Below are positions 17,463-27,700 of a stretch of DNA of 64,000 nt, in pieces. The notes below the pieces were generated by a model that did not search any database, was not told where the DNA came from, and saw only the letters and a list, made by a program, of their open reading frames with translations. Made by a program: the position numbers and the translations under genes. Every line of letters starts with the position of its first letter. Position 1 is the first letter of the stretch. The stretch is from Pseudomonas koreensis (GTDB lineage Bacteria; Pseudomonadota; Gammaproteobacteria; Pseudomonadales; Pseudomonadaceae): the NCBI RefSeq assembly GCF_024169245.1, contig NZ_JALJWP010000001.1, forward strand, positions 3,597,501 through 3,661,500, in the 5' to 3' direction.

Positions 17463-19625
17463 ATGAACAGTCCGGTATCGCGTCGAGGTTTTCTCAAGGG
17501 CAGTGCCGTGTTGGGTGGCGGTCTGATGGTGGCGTTTGTGGTGCCCGGGGCCAATCGCTTTGCCCGCGCGGCAGAGGATCAGAACAAGACGTTCGCGCCG
17601 AATGCGTTCCTGCGTATCGCGGCGGACAACAGCGTTACCGTGCTGCTCGGCCATTCGGAAATGGGCCAGGGCATCTGGACCGGCCTGACCATGCTGATTG
17701 CCGAAGAGCTCGACGCCGACTGGTCGAAAATCAGCGTCCAACACTCGCCAGCCTCGGCGGCGGATTACGGTTTGCCAGCGTTCGGCGGCATGCAGATCAC
17801 CGGAGGCTCGACTTCGACCTGGATGGAATTTGACCGCTATCGCCTGGCCGGGGCGACGGCGCGGCAGATGCTGGTGGAAGCGGCGGCGAAACGCTTCGAC
17901 GTTGCGCCTTCGACGATTCGCACTGAGTCCGGCGTGGTGATCGCCGGGGACAAACGCACGACCTACGGCGAACTGGCCGATGCCGCCGGGCAACTGCCGG
18001 TGCCGGACCCGAAAACCATCACGTTCAAGGAAGCCAAGGACTGGAAAGTCATCGGCAAACCGACCAAACGTCTGGACACCCCGGAAAAGATCACCGGCCG
18101 CGCCATATTCGGCATAGACGTGCAGTTCGAGGGCCTGATGACCGCCATGGTCGCTCGCGCGCCGGTGTTCGGCGCCACGGTCAAATCTTTCGAAGGCGCC
18201 GCAGCGCTGGCGATTCCCGGCGTGCACAAAGTGCTGCAGGTGCCCAGCGGAGTAGCGGTGGTGGCCGAGCATTTCTGGGCGGCAAAACTGGGCCGCGATG
18301 CCCTGACGGTCGATTGGGATCTCGGGCCGCTGGCCGACATGAGCAGCGAAAAGCTGCTGGACAGTTTCCGCAAACTCGCGGCGACGCCGGGTACGTCCGC
18401 CACTCAGGCCGGGGACGCCAAGGCCCATTTCGACAAGGCTGCGAAGAAAATCGATGTCGAATACAGCGTGCCGTATCTGGCCCATGCGCCGATGGAGCCG
18501 CTCAATTGCACGGTAAAGATCAGCACCGGCAAATGCGAAATCTGGACCGGCACGCAATTTCAGACCCTCGACCAGATGGTCGCCAGCAAGATCACCGGGC
18601 TCAAGCCTGAGCAGGTCGAGATTCACACCGAATTTCTCGGCGGTGGTTTCGGTCGCCGTGCCAACCCGACCTCGGATTTTGTCGCCGAAGCCGTGCAAGT
18701 CGCGAAAGCGGCAGGCCTGCCGGTGAAAACCGTGTGGGCGCGCGAAGATGACATTCGCGGCGGCTATTACCGCTCGATGTACTTGCATCAGGCCCGTGTC
18801 GGGCTGGGCGGCGATGGCCTGCCGATAAGTTGGCAGCATGTGCTGGTCGGACAATCGATCATGACCGGAACGATGCTTGAGGCGGCAATGGTCAAGAATG
18901 GCATCGATGCGACCTCGGTCGAGGGTGTGGCTGACAGTCCGTACATCAAGGACCTGCCTGATCATCAGGTCGATCTGCATTCGCCGCAGACCGGCATCAA
19001 CGTGCTGTGGCTGCGTTCGGTGGGCCACACCCACACCGGGTTCGTCATGGAGTCGCTGATCGATGAACTGGCGACGGCGGCAGGCAAGGATCCGGTCGAG
19101 TACCGACGAACGCTGCTCAAGGCGCATCCGCGGCATCTTGGCGTACTCAATCTGGCGGTGGAGAAGGCCAACTGGGGCGCGCCGCTACCCGACGGCCATG
19201 CTCTCGGCGTAGCGGTGCACGAGTCGTTCGGCAGCTACGTGGCGCAAGTGGCGCAGGTGTCGCAGGACAATCTGGCGATTCGCGTGCATCGGGTGGTCTG
19301 CGCGGTGGACTGCGGCATTGCGGTGAACCCGCAGAGCATCACCGCGCAGATGGAATCGTGCATCACCTTCGGTCTCGGCATGGCGCTGCATAGCAAACTC
19401 ACCGTCAAGGACGGCGGCGTCGTGCAATCCAACTATCACGATTACCAGGTGCTGCGGCTCAACGAAATGCCGGTGGTCGAAGTGCACATTGTCCCCAGCA
19501 GTGAGAAACCCGGCGGCATCGGCGAACCCGGCGTGCCACCGACCGCGCCGGCCGTGGCCAACGCGGTGTTCGCCCTGACCGGGCAACGCCTGCGCGAACT
19601 GCCACTGCAATTGTCGGGGGTGTGA
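17463..19625 (+). CDS. Molybdopterin-binding subunit, isoquinoline 1-oxidoreductase type
   Basis: A 720-aa molybdenum hydroxylase large subunit (IorB-like). The N-terminus is a Tat signal ([15 protein letters not shown]), so the folded enzyme goes to the periplasm. It has the internally repeated layout of this single-subunit branch and the Mo-site motif GGGFGRR. Near the end the catalytic base is Glu688 in [10 protein letters not shown]. The substrate is an aldehyde or N-heterocycle, not determinable here. It lies between the 2Fe-2S gene and a di-heme cytochrome c gene, which gives a complete route from Mo through Fe-S to heme and the respiratory chain. Confidence 0.93.
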   Translation: MNSPVSRRGFLKGSAVLGGGLMVAFVVPGANRFARAAEDQNKTFAPNAFLRIAADNSVTVLLGHSEMGQGIWTGLTMLIAEELDADWSKISVQHSPASAADYGLPAFGGMQITGGSTSTWMEFDRYRLAGATARQMLVEAAAKRFDVAPSTIRTESGVVIAGDKRTTYGELADAAGQLPVPDPKTITFKEAKDWKVIGKPTKRLDTPEKITGRAIFGIDVQFEGLMTAMVARAPVFGATVKSFEGAAALAIPGVHKVLQVPSGVAVVAEHFWAAKLGRDALTVDWDLGPLADMSSEKLLDSFRKLAATPGTSATQAGDAKAHFDKAAKKIDVEYSVPYLAHAPMEPLNCTVKISTGKCEIWTGTQFQTLDQMVASKITGLKPEQVEIHTEFLGGGFGRRANPTSDFVAEAVQVAKAAGLPVKTVWAREDDIRGGYYRSMYLHQARVGLGGDGLPISWQHVLVGQSIMTGTMLEAAMVKNGIDATSVEGVADSPYIKDLPDHQVDLHSPQTGINVLWLRSVGHTHTGFVMESLIDELATAAGKDPVEYRRTLLKAHPRHLGVLNLAVEKANWGAPLPDGHALGVAVHESFGSYVAQVAQVSQDNLAIRVHRVVCAVDCGIAVNPQSITAQMESCITFGLGMALHSKLTVKDGGVVQSNYHDYQVLRLNEMPVVEVHIVPSSEKPGGIGEPGVPPTAPAVANAVFALTGQRLRELPLQLSGV

Positions 19626-19626
19626 G

Positions 19627-20205
19627 ATGAAACGACATCTGGTGCTGGGCACCGTCGTGTTGCTGGGCCTAGGTGGCTACGCCTCGGACCTGTTTGCCGA
19701 GGATCAGCAGGCGTTGCAAGCCTTCGGCACGGTGCAGAAAGTTTTCCAGAGCCCGCGCTGCCAGAACTGTCACATTCCCGGCGATTCGCCGTTGCAGTTC
19801 GATGCCGGCATTCCCCATGCGATGAACGTGGTGCGCGGCCTGGACGGCAAGGGCGCCGCCGGTTTGCCTTGCGCCACCTGCCACGCTGAAAGCAATCCAC
19901 CGGCCAGTTACGGCCCCCATGCACCTCCGGGCGCGCCGCACTGGAGCCTGCCACCAGCGGCGCACAAAATGGCCTGGATCGGCCTGCCTTCGGACAAGCT
20001 CTGCGCGATGATCAAGGACCGCGCGAGCAACGGCGATCGCGATTTCGCCGCGCTGTTAAAACACGTCAGCGAAGACAAACTGGTGCTCTGGGGCTGGAAT
20101 CCCGGGGCAGGGCGCGCGCCGGTGCCGGTACCGCACGATATTTTCGTCGCGCAATTCAAACTCTGGGCCGATGCCGGCGGGCCGTGTCCGGTGGCGGGCG
20201 GCTGA
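19627..20205 (+). CDS. Periplasmic di-heme cytochrome c, electron acceptor of the Mo oxidase
   Basis: A 192-aa exported protein: signal peptide at 1-24 ([20 protein letters not shown]), then two CXXCH heme sites, Cys45-Cys48-His49 (CQNCH) and Cys82-Cys85-His86 (CATCH). It starts one base after the stop of the Mo subunit gene (GTGTGAGATG), so the two are coupled. It should take electrons from the 2Fe-2S subunit in the periplasm. The second half ([19 protein letters not shown]) is not a standard cytochrome domain and may dock with the enzyme. Confidence 0.85.
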   Translation: MKRHLVLGTVVLLGLGGYASDLFAEDQQALQAFGTVQKVFQSPRCQNCHIPGDSPLQFDAGIPHAMNVVRGLDGKGAAGLPCATCHAESNPPASYGPHAPPGAPHWSLPPAAHKMAWIGLPSDKLCAMIKDRASNGDRDFAALLKHVSEDKLVLWGWNPGAGRAPVPVPHDIFVAQFKLWADAGGPCPVAGG

Positions 20206-20354
20206 TGCGGAGCCCTTTCGTCCGGCGCTGAGTTATGCAACCTGCGAGCTTAGCCCCGCAACCATTCGTCCGCACCTGTCAGATCTGACAGGTGGCAACG
20301 CGCAATTTTTCCTGTTTCATGGCTTCTCCGTCCCCTCAGACCCGGAGCCTGCCC

Positions 20355-23264
20355 ATGAACACCCCCGTGACAACAGACGAAACGCAATCGCAACCCGTCG
20401 AACCGCTGGTGCTGCGGCCACCGATTTTTTCCAGCATCAGGACGCCCGTCGAGGGCTACGACGGCGGCTTCGGTGTAGGAGCGGTCGAAGGTGGCCTGCG
20501 TTTTGTGATCAATCCCTGGGGCATCATGACGGCGGGGGACGAAGTCAGGGTTTACTGGGGCAATATCATTGACGATGTGTGGAGCCACACGCTGTTGGCC
20601 GGCGAGGAAAACAAGCCGCTGCACGGCCGCATTCCCTCCGGGCATGTGGTGCGGGGTGACGTTCATCCGTTGTTCTATTCGGTCAAGCGCTTGAATCAGG
20701 CGTGGGAAAATTCCACCCCGGAACTCAAGGTGCTGGTCAAGCTCGACCGCCCCGGCGGGTTTGATGATGATTACAACCAGGACGGTCATTCACACCTGCT
20801 GTACTCGATTCCGCAAGCCATCATCGACCATGGTATCGGTCCGGTCGAAGCGGAGGCGGGGGTGAAAGTCACCATCCTGCCGTATCCGTTCATGCGGGAG
20901 AACGACGTCATCCACCTTATCTTTGGCTCCAAGCGCCTTACCGAGCGCGTTACGCGCGAGCACGTTGAGGATCCGGTCAAACATCCACTGATCGTAAACA
21001 TTGACGAGGCCAGCATTGTCGAGGTCGGCGATGGCACGCGGATCAGCGTGCACTATCAGGTGATCGACGAGGTCGGCAATTACCCGGACGAGCGCTCGCC
21101 CTGGTCGGCGCCCACCTATTTGCTGGTTGATCTCAAACAGAACCGGCTAAGCGCGCCCATCGTGCTGGAAGCTGACCCGGTGACGGGTGAAATCAAACTG
21201 GAAACACTGGGAGAAAAGGACGTCACCGTGCTGGTCAACACGTCGGAAGACCATTTCAGGGCCGGTGATATCGTCGTGATGACCTGGACGGGGACCCCGT
21301 CCGAAGGATCGCAAGTGGTCCACGGGCCGATCGAATTGCCCGTCGTTCGTGTCGGCCTGCAAGTTGTCTTCCCGATTCCCAACGCCAAGGTCAAGGCCAT
21401 TGCCATGGGTTCGGCACTGGTGGCGTATACCTTGAAACGTGAGGGCGTCCCTGACCGTCCCTCGAAAAACGCCAGTGCCAGCGTCAAGGGCGAGATCAGC
21501 AATTTGCAGGCGCCGCAGGTGCTCGAAGCGTCCGGCGGCCACCTGCCGGCAGACGCGCCGCGCGCCACGGTGGCGGTGCTGTATTACCAAGGGCGCCGCA
21601 AGGGCGATCTGATCACGGTGCACTGGGAAGGTAAGCGTCCCGGCGGCGGCGATACGTATTACCCGATCCGCATCATCGTCGCTGACGAGCCGGAAGGCAC
21701 GGCCATCGTCCGCGAGGTGCCGGCGAAGGAAATCCTGCTGCTGGACGGTGGTTCGGTGAAAGTCTGGTACTCCGTGGCCAATGACGACGTGATGCTCAAC
21801 AGCGTGCGCAACTCGCTGCCGCTGAACCTCACTGTTGGCGACGCCCTGCCTGATCTGCAAAAACCGGAGGTGGCTCAGGCGGACGACAACGACGTCCTGC
21901 CGCCGGAGAACGCGCCGAATGGCGCTGATGTGACTGCACCGTTTGTCGATACAGTGAAAGACGACATTGTCGGCCTGCGCTGGGTGGGCTCGATCAGCGG
22001 CCCGCATCCAAAATATGAAATTCCCCTGAGCACACACACCGCGGGTTACCCCGTGCCGTTTCACGTGCACCTCGCGCACATCGAGGCCAATCGCAATGGC
22101 CAGGTGGACGTGAGCTACTACGTCATATTTGCCTCGGGCGAGCCGACACGCTACTCGCAAGTCCGCACCCTGAGCATCGGCGAGCCGCAACCGCAATGGG
22201 ACGCGCCCAGCGTACTGGAAGCCCCCGGCGGACAGCTCGACCCCAATGTCCATCAGGAAGGGTTCACGGTACGCGTCGACACCACCGCGCTGCAGCAGGA
22301 CGATGGTATCGATCTGATCATCGAGGGGCGTGCAGGGGAGGGTTCGGCTCGGCCGGAGCGGCGGTATGTCACGGGAACAACGCCTATCGATTTTCCGATT
22401 GCGGCCTTGATTACCGCGGCCAATCTCGGGAGAGAAGTGAGTGTGCGTTATGAGGTGATACGCGACAGCGGGCCGACGCCTTCCAAAACCTTGCCGTTAC
22501 GCATCGGCTTGTTGCAGAACTTGCCGATGCCACAACTGGAAGGAATTGAGGGCGACGCGTTCGATCCTGCATCCATACGCGACACCACCCGGGTGTTGTG
22601 CAACCAATGGTCGTTTCAGTTGTATGGCGCGCCTGTGTGGGTGAGTTACATCGAACAGCTGAGCGATGGGACCACACGGCAATCGATACCCCCTGCGGGC
22701 ATACCGAACAATCAGTCCGATGGACTGGCCATGGCGGCTGAAGTGCAGTGGTTGCGCGAGTGCAAGGAAGGTTCAACCCTGAGAGTCGAGCTGAAAGTTG
22801 GATTGTTCAAGGCGGCGACGCTGGCGGATGCGGTGGCTTGTCCGGTGCGGGTATATGCGGTGAAAACTTTGTTTGATGATTTGACGACGTTTACTGGATC
22901 GGAACGGAATGGTTGGCGTGACAATTATCCAGAAGAATATCCAAGTAGAATCTTCGAAGAAGGTGGTGAGTACTTTTTGGAATACGGTGGTGTATTTAAT
23001 ACGCTCTATATTACAAAGGGTTTCGTTGGTCTTGCTGTTGGTCAGACTTTTGAAATAAGTTTTGATTATCTTGTAAGTGATTCAGCCATTATAAGAATAG
23101 TTAGGCCTGAGTATCCTGTTTACAGTAGGGCGGTTGACCCAACAGGTAGTTGGGCTGGTTTTAAGTTTGAATATGTAAATAATGCGCCCTCCCCAAGTAT
23201 TACAATAAAGATTGAACAAGGATATCCAAAGCTGGATAATATTCGGATAAGACAAGTTTCATGA
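20355..23264 (+). CDS. Large modular Ig-like repeat protein with AT-rich C-terminal domain
   Basis: A 969-aa protein. The ATG at 20355 has GGAG eight bases upstream. From about residue 280 it has repeated modules of about 110 residues opening with a motif like LQAPQVLEASGGHLPADAP or WDAPSVLEAPGGQLDPNVH. Each continues with beta strands (GDLITVHWEG, QVDVSYYVIF), as in bacterial Ig-like domains. The last about 130 residues (FDDLTTFTGSERNGW...) are different: the DNA from about 22870 turns AT-rich with rare codons (AGA, ATA, TTA). That suggests a swapped-in jelly-roll or lectin-like tip. There is no signal peptide, so export is unclear. I do not know its function; a surface or secreted binding protein is a guess. 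Confidence 0.8.
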   Translation: MNTPVTTDETQSQPVEPLVLRPPIFSSIRTPVEGYDGGFGVGAVEGGLRFVINPWGIMTAGDEVRVYWGNIIDDVWSHTLLAGEENKPLHGRIPSGHVVRGDVHPLFYSVKRLNQAWENSTPELKVLVKLDRPGGFDDDYNQDGHSHLLYSIPQAIIDHGIGPVEAEAGVKVTILPYPFMRENDVIHLIFGSKRLTERVTREHVEDPVKHPLIVNIDEASIVEVGDGTRISVHYQVIDEVGNYPDERSPWSAPTYLLVDLKQNRLSAPIVLEADPVTGEIKLETLGEKDVTVLVNTSEDHFRAGDIVVMTWTGTPSEGSQVVHGPIELPVVRVGLQVVFPIPNAKVKAIAMGSALVAYTLKREGVPDRPSKNASASVKGEISNLQAPQVLEASGGHLPADAPRATVAVLYYQGRRKGDLITVHWEGKRPGGGDTYYPIRIIVADEPEGTAIVREVPAKEILLLDGGSVKVWYSVANDDVMLNSVRNSLPLNLTVGDALPDLQKPEVAQADDNDVLPPENAPNGADVTAPFVDTVKDDIVGLRWVGSISGPHPKYEIPLSTHTAGYPVPFHVHLAHIEANRNGQVDVSYYVIFASGEPTRYSQVRTLSIGEPQPQWDAPSVLEAPGGQLDPNVHQEGFTVRVDTTALQQDDGIDLIIEGRAGEGSARPERRYVTGTTPIDFPIAALITAANLGREVSVRYEVIRDSGPTPSKTLPLRIGLLQNLPMPQLEGIEGDAFDPASIRDTTRVLCNQWSFQLYGAPVWVSYIEQLSDGTTRQSIPPAGIPNNQSDGLAMAAEVQWLRECKEGSTLRVELKVGLFKAATLADAVACPVRVYAVKTLFDDLTTFTGSERNGWRDNYPEEYPSRIFEEGGEYFLEYGGVFNTLYITKGFVGLAVGQTFEISFDYLVSDSAIIRIVRPEYPVYSRAVDPTGSWAGFKFEYVNNAPSPSITIKIEQGYPKLDNIRIRQVS

Positions 23265-23308
23265 AGAAATTCTATGGGTTAGCGCTCGGGTTGATTGCTA
23301 AAGTATAG
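23261..23308 (+). pseudogene. 15-codon stub of a signal-peptide gene
   Basis: An ATG overlaps the stop of the 969-aa gene by four bases (ATGA) and opens MKKFYGLALGLIAKV, then TAG. It has the charged start and hydrophobic run of a signal peptide but ends there. It lies in the AT-rich patch, so it may be the remains of a coupled downstream gene cut by recombination. It could also be chance. Confidence 0.35.
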
Positions 23309-23598
23309 AGCCCAAAAACGCCGTTATCAAAAGTCCAGCTCGATTTAATTCGCGAGGATATATCTAAAAAAGTAAACAAAGGGGCCTTGTGGCCCCTTCG
23401 CCAGTTCGCGGCATTACAACATCTGTCACTAAAGGAAAACCCAGGTTTTCCAGCACTGTTTTGATGAAGATTTTGCTATCCACAGCCCCAAAACATCCAA
23501 TTAACAACTCAACCTATGCCCGCGGTTAGCTGCGAATAGGATGAGCCATCGCACATTTAGCGCTACTCTAAAGTCCATCAACGCTGATGGAGTATGTG
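23309..23598. other. AT-rich intergenic stretch with one hairpin
   Basis: No convincing gene. The sequence stays AT-rich like the 3' end of the preceding gene. A hairpin AGGGGCC-TTGT-GGCCCCT lies at 23380-23397, with a T-rich tail only on the minus strand. It may be a transcription stop for the 969-aa gene or act on minus-strand transcripts. Confidence 0.5.
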
Positions 23599-24561
23599 AT
23601 GTTGGCTCCCGGAAAACCTGCCAATGAAGCTGCACGAATTGACGCGCTGCATGGCCTTAACCTCGACTCGGCTCCCGAGGAGCGCTTCGATCGCCTGACG
23701 CGCCTGGCCAAGCGCTTGTTCAATGTGCCGATCGCGTTGGTCACGCTCGTGGACAAGGATCGTCAGTGGTTCAAGTCCTGTGTGGGGCTTGATGTCAGCG
23801 AGACGTCGCGCGATGTCTCGTTCTGCGGCCATGCGATTTTGCAGGACGAACTGATGCTGGTGCCCGATGCGCTGGAAGATCTGCGTTTTCATGACAATCC
23901 GCTGGTCACCGGCGCGCCGAATATTCGCTTTTACGCCGGTTATCCGCTGACCGTGCCCGACGGCAACAAGATGGGCACCTTGTGCCTGATCGATACCAAA
24001 CCCCGCAACCTTGATGACGAAGAGCGGGCCCTGCTGCGTGACCTTGCGCAGATGGCCGAGCAAGAGCTGACGGCGGTGCAGTTGGCGAGCATGGATGAAC
24101 TGACGCTGTTGTCCAATCGTCGCGGTTTCAAACAACTGGCCCAGCACGCGCTGGACGCCTGCGCGCGCCTGAACCGACCGGCGACGCTGCTGTTTTTCGA
24201 TCTCAACGACTTCAAGCAGATCAACGATCTGTACGGCCATGCCGAAGGCGACAGCGCGCTGAAGACCTTCGCCGATGTGTTGCGCATTGCCTTTCGCGAG
24301 AGTGATGTGGTCGGGCGCCTGGGTGGCGATGAGTTTGTCGCGTTGCTGACCGGCTCCAGTCACGTCGAAACCACACGGATCATGGCGCGGCTCAAGGAAA
24401 TCCTCGAAGAGCGCAACGCCACGCTGCACCGGGGTTACGCGATTCGCTTCAGCGTTGGCCAGATCGAATACGATCCCGCGCGCCATGACACCGTGGATCG
24501 CCTGCTGGCCGATGCGGATAGCGCAATGTATGCGCACAAACAGACTCTGAAAGGCTGCTAG
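23599..24561 (+). CDS. GAF-GGDEF diguanylate cyclase
   Basis: A 320-aa cytoplasmic c-di-GMP synthase. An N-terminal GAF domain covers about residues 10-155 (with SFCGHAILQDELMLVPDA), followed by a GGDEF domain. Its active site is the intact GGDEF at about 242-246 (GRLGGDEFVALL), with the FFDLNDFKQINDLYGHAEGD metal and substrate region upstream. The start at 23599 has GGAG six bases upstream; an ATG four codons earlier has no ribosome site. It makes the biofilm messenger c-di-GMP in response to whatever the GAF domain senses. No phosphodiesterase or partner is adjacent. Confidence 0.93.
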   Translation: MLAPGKPANEAARIDALHGLNLDSAPEERFDRLTRLAKRLFNVPIALVTLVDKDRQWFKSCVGLDVSETSRDVSFCGHAILQDELMLVPDALEDLRFHDNPLVTGAPNIRFYAGYPLTVPDGNKMGTLCLIDTKPRNLDDEERALLRDLAQMAEQELTAVQLASMDELTLLSNRRGFKQLAQHALDACARLNRPATLLFFDLNDFKQINDLYGHAEGDSALKTFADVLRIAFRESDVVGRLGGDEFVALLTGSSHVETTRIMARLKEILEERNATLHRGYAIRFSVGQIEYDPARHDTVDRLLADADSAMYAHKQTLKGC

Positions 24562-24580
24562 TTCAGCCGCAAATCAAAGG

Positions 24581-24667
24581 CAGGAGTGAGCCTGCTCGCG
24601 ATAGTGGTGTGTCAGGCGGTCCTGAAGTCACAGATAAAATGCTATCGCGAGCAGGCTCACTCCTACA
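24581..24667. repeat. REPIN after the GGDEF gene
   Basis: Inverted AGGAGTGAGCCTGCTCGCGATAG arms with inward-facing CGCGA ends. A separate single REP core (GTGGGAGCGAGCCTGCTCGCG) follows at 24710-24735. Confidence 0.85.
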
Positions 24668-24767
24668 GGTTTGGCGGTGTTGTTGATTTTTTGTTTGGCC
24701 GCCTACCCCTGTGGGAGCGAGCCTGCTCGCGAAGGCGTCAGCTCATTCAATGCAATCTCGCCAGGGC

Positions 24768-27700
24768 TCAGACTTTGGGCGGACTCAGCTTGCGGTAAAA
24801 CGCCAGCCATTTCTCATGACTGGCAGCAGCATCCTTGAGGTCGGGCACTCGCAGCGCCTCTTGCAAGGCTTGCGCCTCATAGGCGTCGAACAGGTGCCGG
24901 ACGGCGGTGCTGGCGATGGCGTTGACCTTCCTCGAGGCAAAGGTGTCAGGCACGGCGGGGCGTGCTTGTTGCTCCAGGGGGGCGCCTTCAATGTCGAGTC
25001 GGCTGATGAACGCGTTGCAGGTGGCGTTTGAGCGGGGAAGGGTGCCGTGCCGGTAGGCTTCGGCATCCAGGGGCAGCGATTTCGGCGCTTCTTTCGCCAC
25101 CGATGGCGTGAGCAAGGTGATATCGATATCACGACGCACGACCACTTCATTCCTGCAGGTGAAAATTTCGCACACCCGGGTTGTCTCCCCATGCAGCAGT
25201 GCAAGGATGCCGAAGGGCGCTGCGGCGTCGGAAATTGACTTGTTCGCGGTCGTTGATGTGGGCCGCAGGGCCAGCAATTCCAGCCTGTAGTCTTCGATGT
25301 CGAGCCGTTGCGCCAGCGGCAAACTACAAAACGCTTCCTTGAGAAACGCGGTATGCGCGTCCTTCATCTGCTTGAGGCGTGCAGCCAGTGCCGCATGGAA
25401 AGAGGTTGCCACGCTTTGCAGTCTGGGCAGCGACGCCTTCATGGATGCCAGTTGCAGCTGTGGATTGCTCGATTGCCAACCCTGCAGGTCGCCTGCCAGC
25501 TTGCCGGCCATATGCAGTTCGCCCAGAGAGTAATGCGGCGCATCGGACTCGGCATTCGAGGCTGGGATAAACAGCACCTTCTCCGTCAGGTGTGGGTTAT
25601 CGGAGAAGACCTGGCGCAGATCCGTCAGGGCAACCGTGGAAGGAGTGGGCGGTGTCGTCAGAAACGCCTGCCGGTCTAAATCGTCCAGCAAACGAGTGTG
25701 ACCGCGAAAGAGCAGGTCGGCCTGCTTCATCGTCGTGGCGTCATAAATCGTGACCTGAAATTCGGCGTTGCGCTGAATCAACCCTCTGGCAACCGCCCAG
25801 TCTACGACAATCGAGGCACAGGCCTCCCCGCGCAGGAATTGGTAGAAGTCCGTCGGAGCCGGGCCTTTGGTCAGTTGGCTCAGTTGTGGGTAGCTCATCA
25901 AGCGCGCCACGCCCGGCAGGCGGCTTTCGATATACAGCACGACTTGCTTGAACCACACCCAGTGCAGGCAACTCATGTAGGAGAGTGATGCAGGAATGTC
26001 GCGGGTGAGAAACTCCGGCGCTATGCCGGACAACAACAGGTGGGTCGCCAATGTCTTGTTGGTGACCCTCGTGAGCTGCGGCTGCCGGTCGATGAACCGG
26101 CGTACCTCATCATAGTTGTCGCCCCAGAAATCGTGGCCCTCCAGACGCTGGTCGACGATTCGGTTCAAATCCTCACCGGCGCTCGGTTCCAGGCTGAGAA
26201 TCAATGCAGCGAGCAACAGGCGATCGCGATTGGTGGCCAAAAGACGTTTTTTCCCGACCGGCGCCCCCAGGTTCTTCACCAACTGATTGCCCAGCGTCCG
26301 GGCGCGTGGCGTGATCAGGATACAGCTGATCAGGTAATCGGCTTTTGCCTTGAGCGTATTGAGCGGCAGGTCGGTATCGACGCCTTCACTGAGGTAGTCG
26401 ATCAAGGGCGGCGAGTCTTCGGGCAAAAACCTTTGGATGGTGTCGATGATGCTCTGACGTTGTGACGTCGTGAACCCTTCGGTTTGTGTCCAGGGCTGAC
26501 CTAACAGATACCAGTGGTTCATGTGTCCGGGACGCGTGTTCAGATCGACCCTGTACCATTTCGCCATGGCGAGTGCGTGCTCGACAGTTTTCGGCAAAGG
26601 CAGGTTGTAGAAGCGCAACATCTGCCCAAGCGTGACTTTACCGCTCGAACGCAGGGCTCCGCCGGCTTTGCGTGCCTTGGCTGTGAGCCGATCGCGATGA
26701 AGTTTCAGATCAGTGTTCTTTTCTACCTGAGTCGTCAAGGTTACCCAGCCTTTGGCACTGGCGGTACCGACATGACCGGTGTCGCTCACCAGCAATTGAC
26801 TGTCGGCAGGCAACCCGAGCTGCTGCAGAATGGCTTGAAAATCCGCATTGGAGCTGAATATCTGCAATTGACGCTGGCCGAGCGTCATCCACTCCGCCAG
26901 CGCGGAATCCGGATGGGGCTCGCTGAATTCCTCGTAATCGATTTTGGCGTCGGGTGCCTTGTTCCAGCTCAGTGCCTCAAGGCGCCGGACAATATGCCGA
27001 CCGTCTTCGAGGTCGGCGAAGCTTTCGCGATAGCTGCGGATGGGGTCGGCGGTCTGCACGTAGTCACTGACGTAGGGCAGTTCCGGCCAGCGGCGTTGCC
27101 GCAGGCGTTGTGCAAGCGCTTCAGCTTGCGCGGCATCTTCCGGCAATCGAAACCCGTAGCGACCCAGAAGCTCGCCCAGTTTGAGGCGCGGCCCTCTGAC
27201 AGGAGCGGAAACAGAGGCTGAAGTGAGCGTCACCGCAGTGTCGAGAAAGCTGCGCTGCTCGAAGGGATCCCTCGTCAGCAACACTTCATCGATGCGCTCG
27301 GCGATAGCCTTGAAATCCTTCAGTTGCTCGATGCGTTCCTTGACTACGGCTGAAGTGGTGTGGCCGTCTTCATCAATGGGGGCAAAGCCAGTGTTTTTCA
27401 GTTCGGTCACAATGACCCCGGCCTGCACCGCGTTTTGCGGTTCCGGATAACCGTAGAACGCCAATACCACTTGCCGTGGAAAGCGGTACAGCGGGTTGGC
27501 CGACTTGCCGCCGATATAAGGCAAACCCAAGCCGGCAGGATCTATGCGCTGGGAAATCGACAGCAACATGGGCGCCATCTGCCACCAGCCAGAATCATCT
27601 TCCAGAGTGAAAGTGCGAACACCGCTTGAGCCATTGGCTGGCGTTTGTGCGTGCAGGGTGTCGCCTTTGATCTGCAGGGTGTCCAGGTCGATATGGAAGC

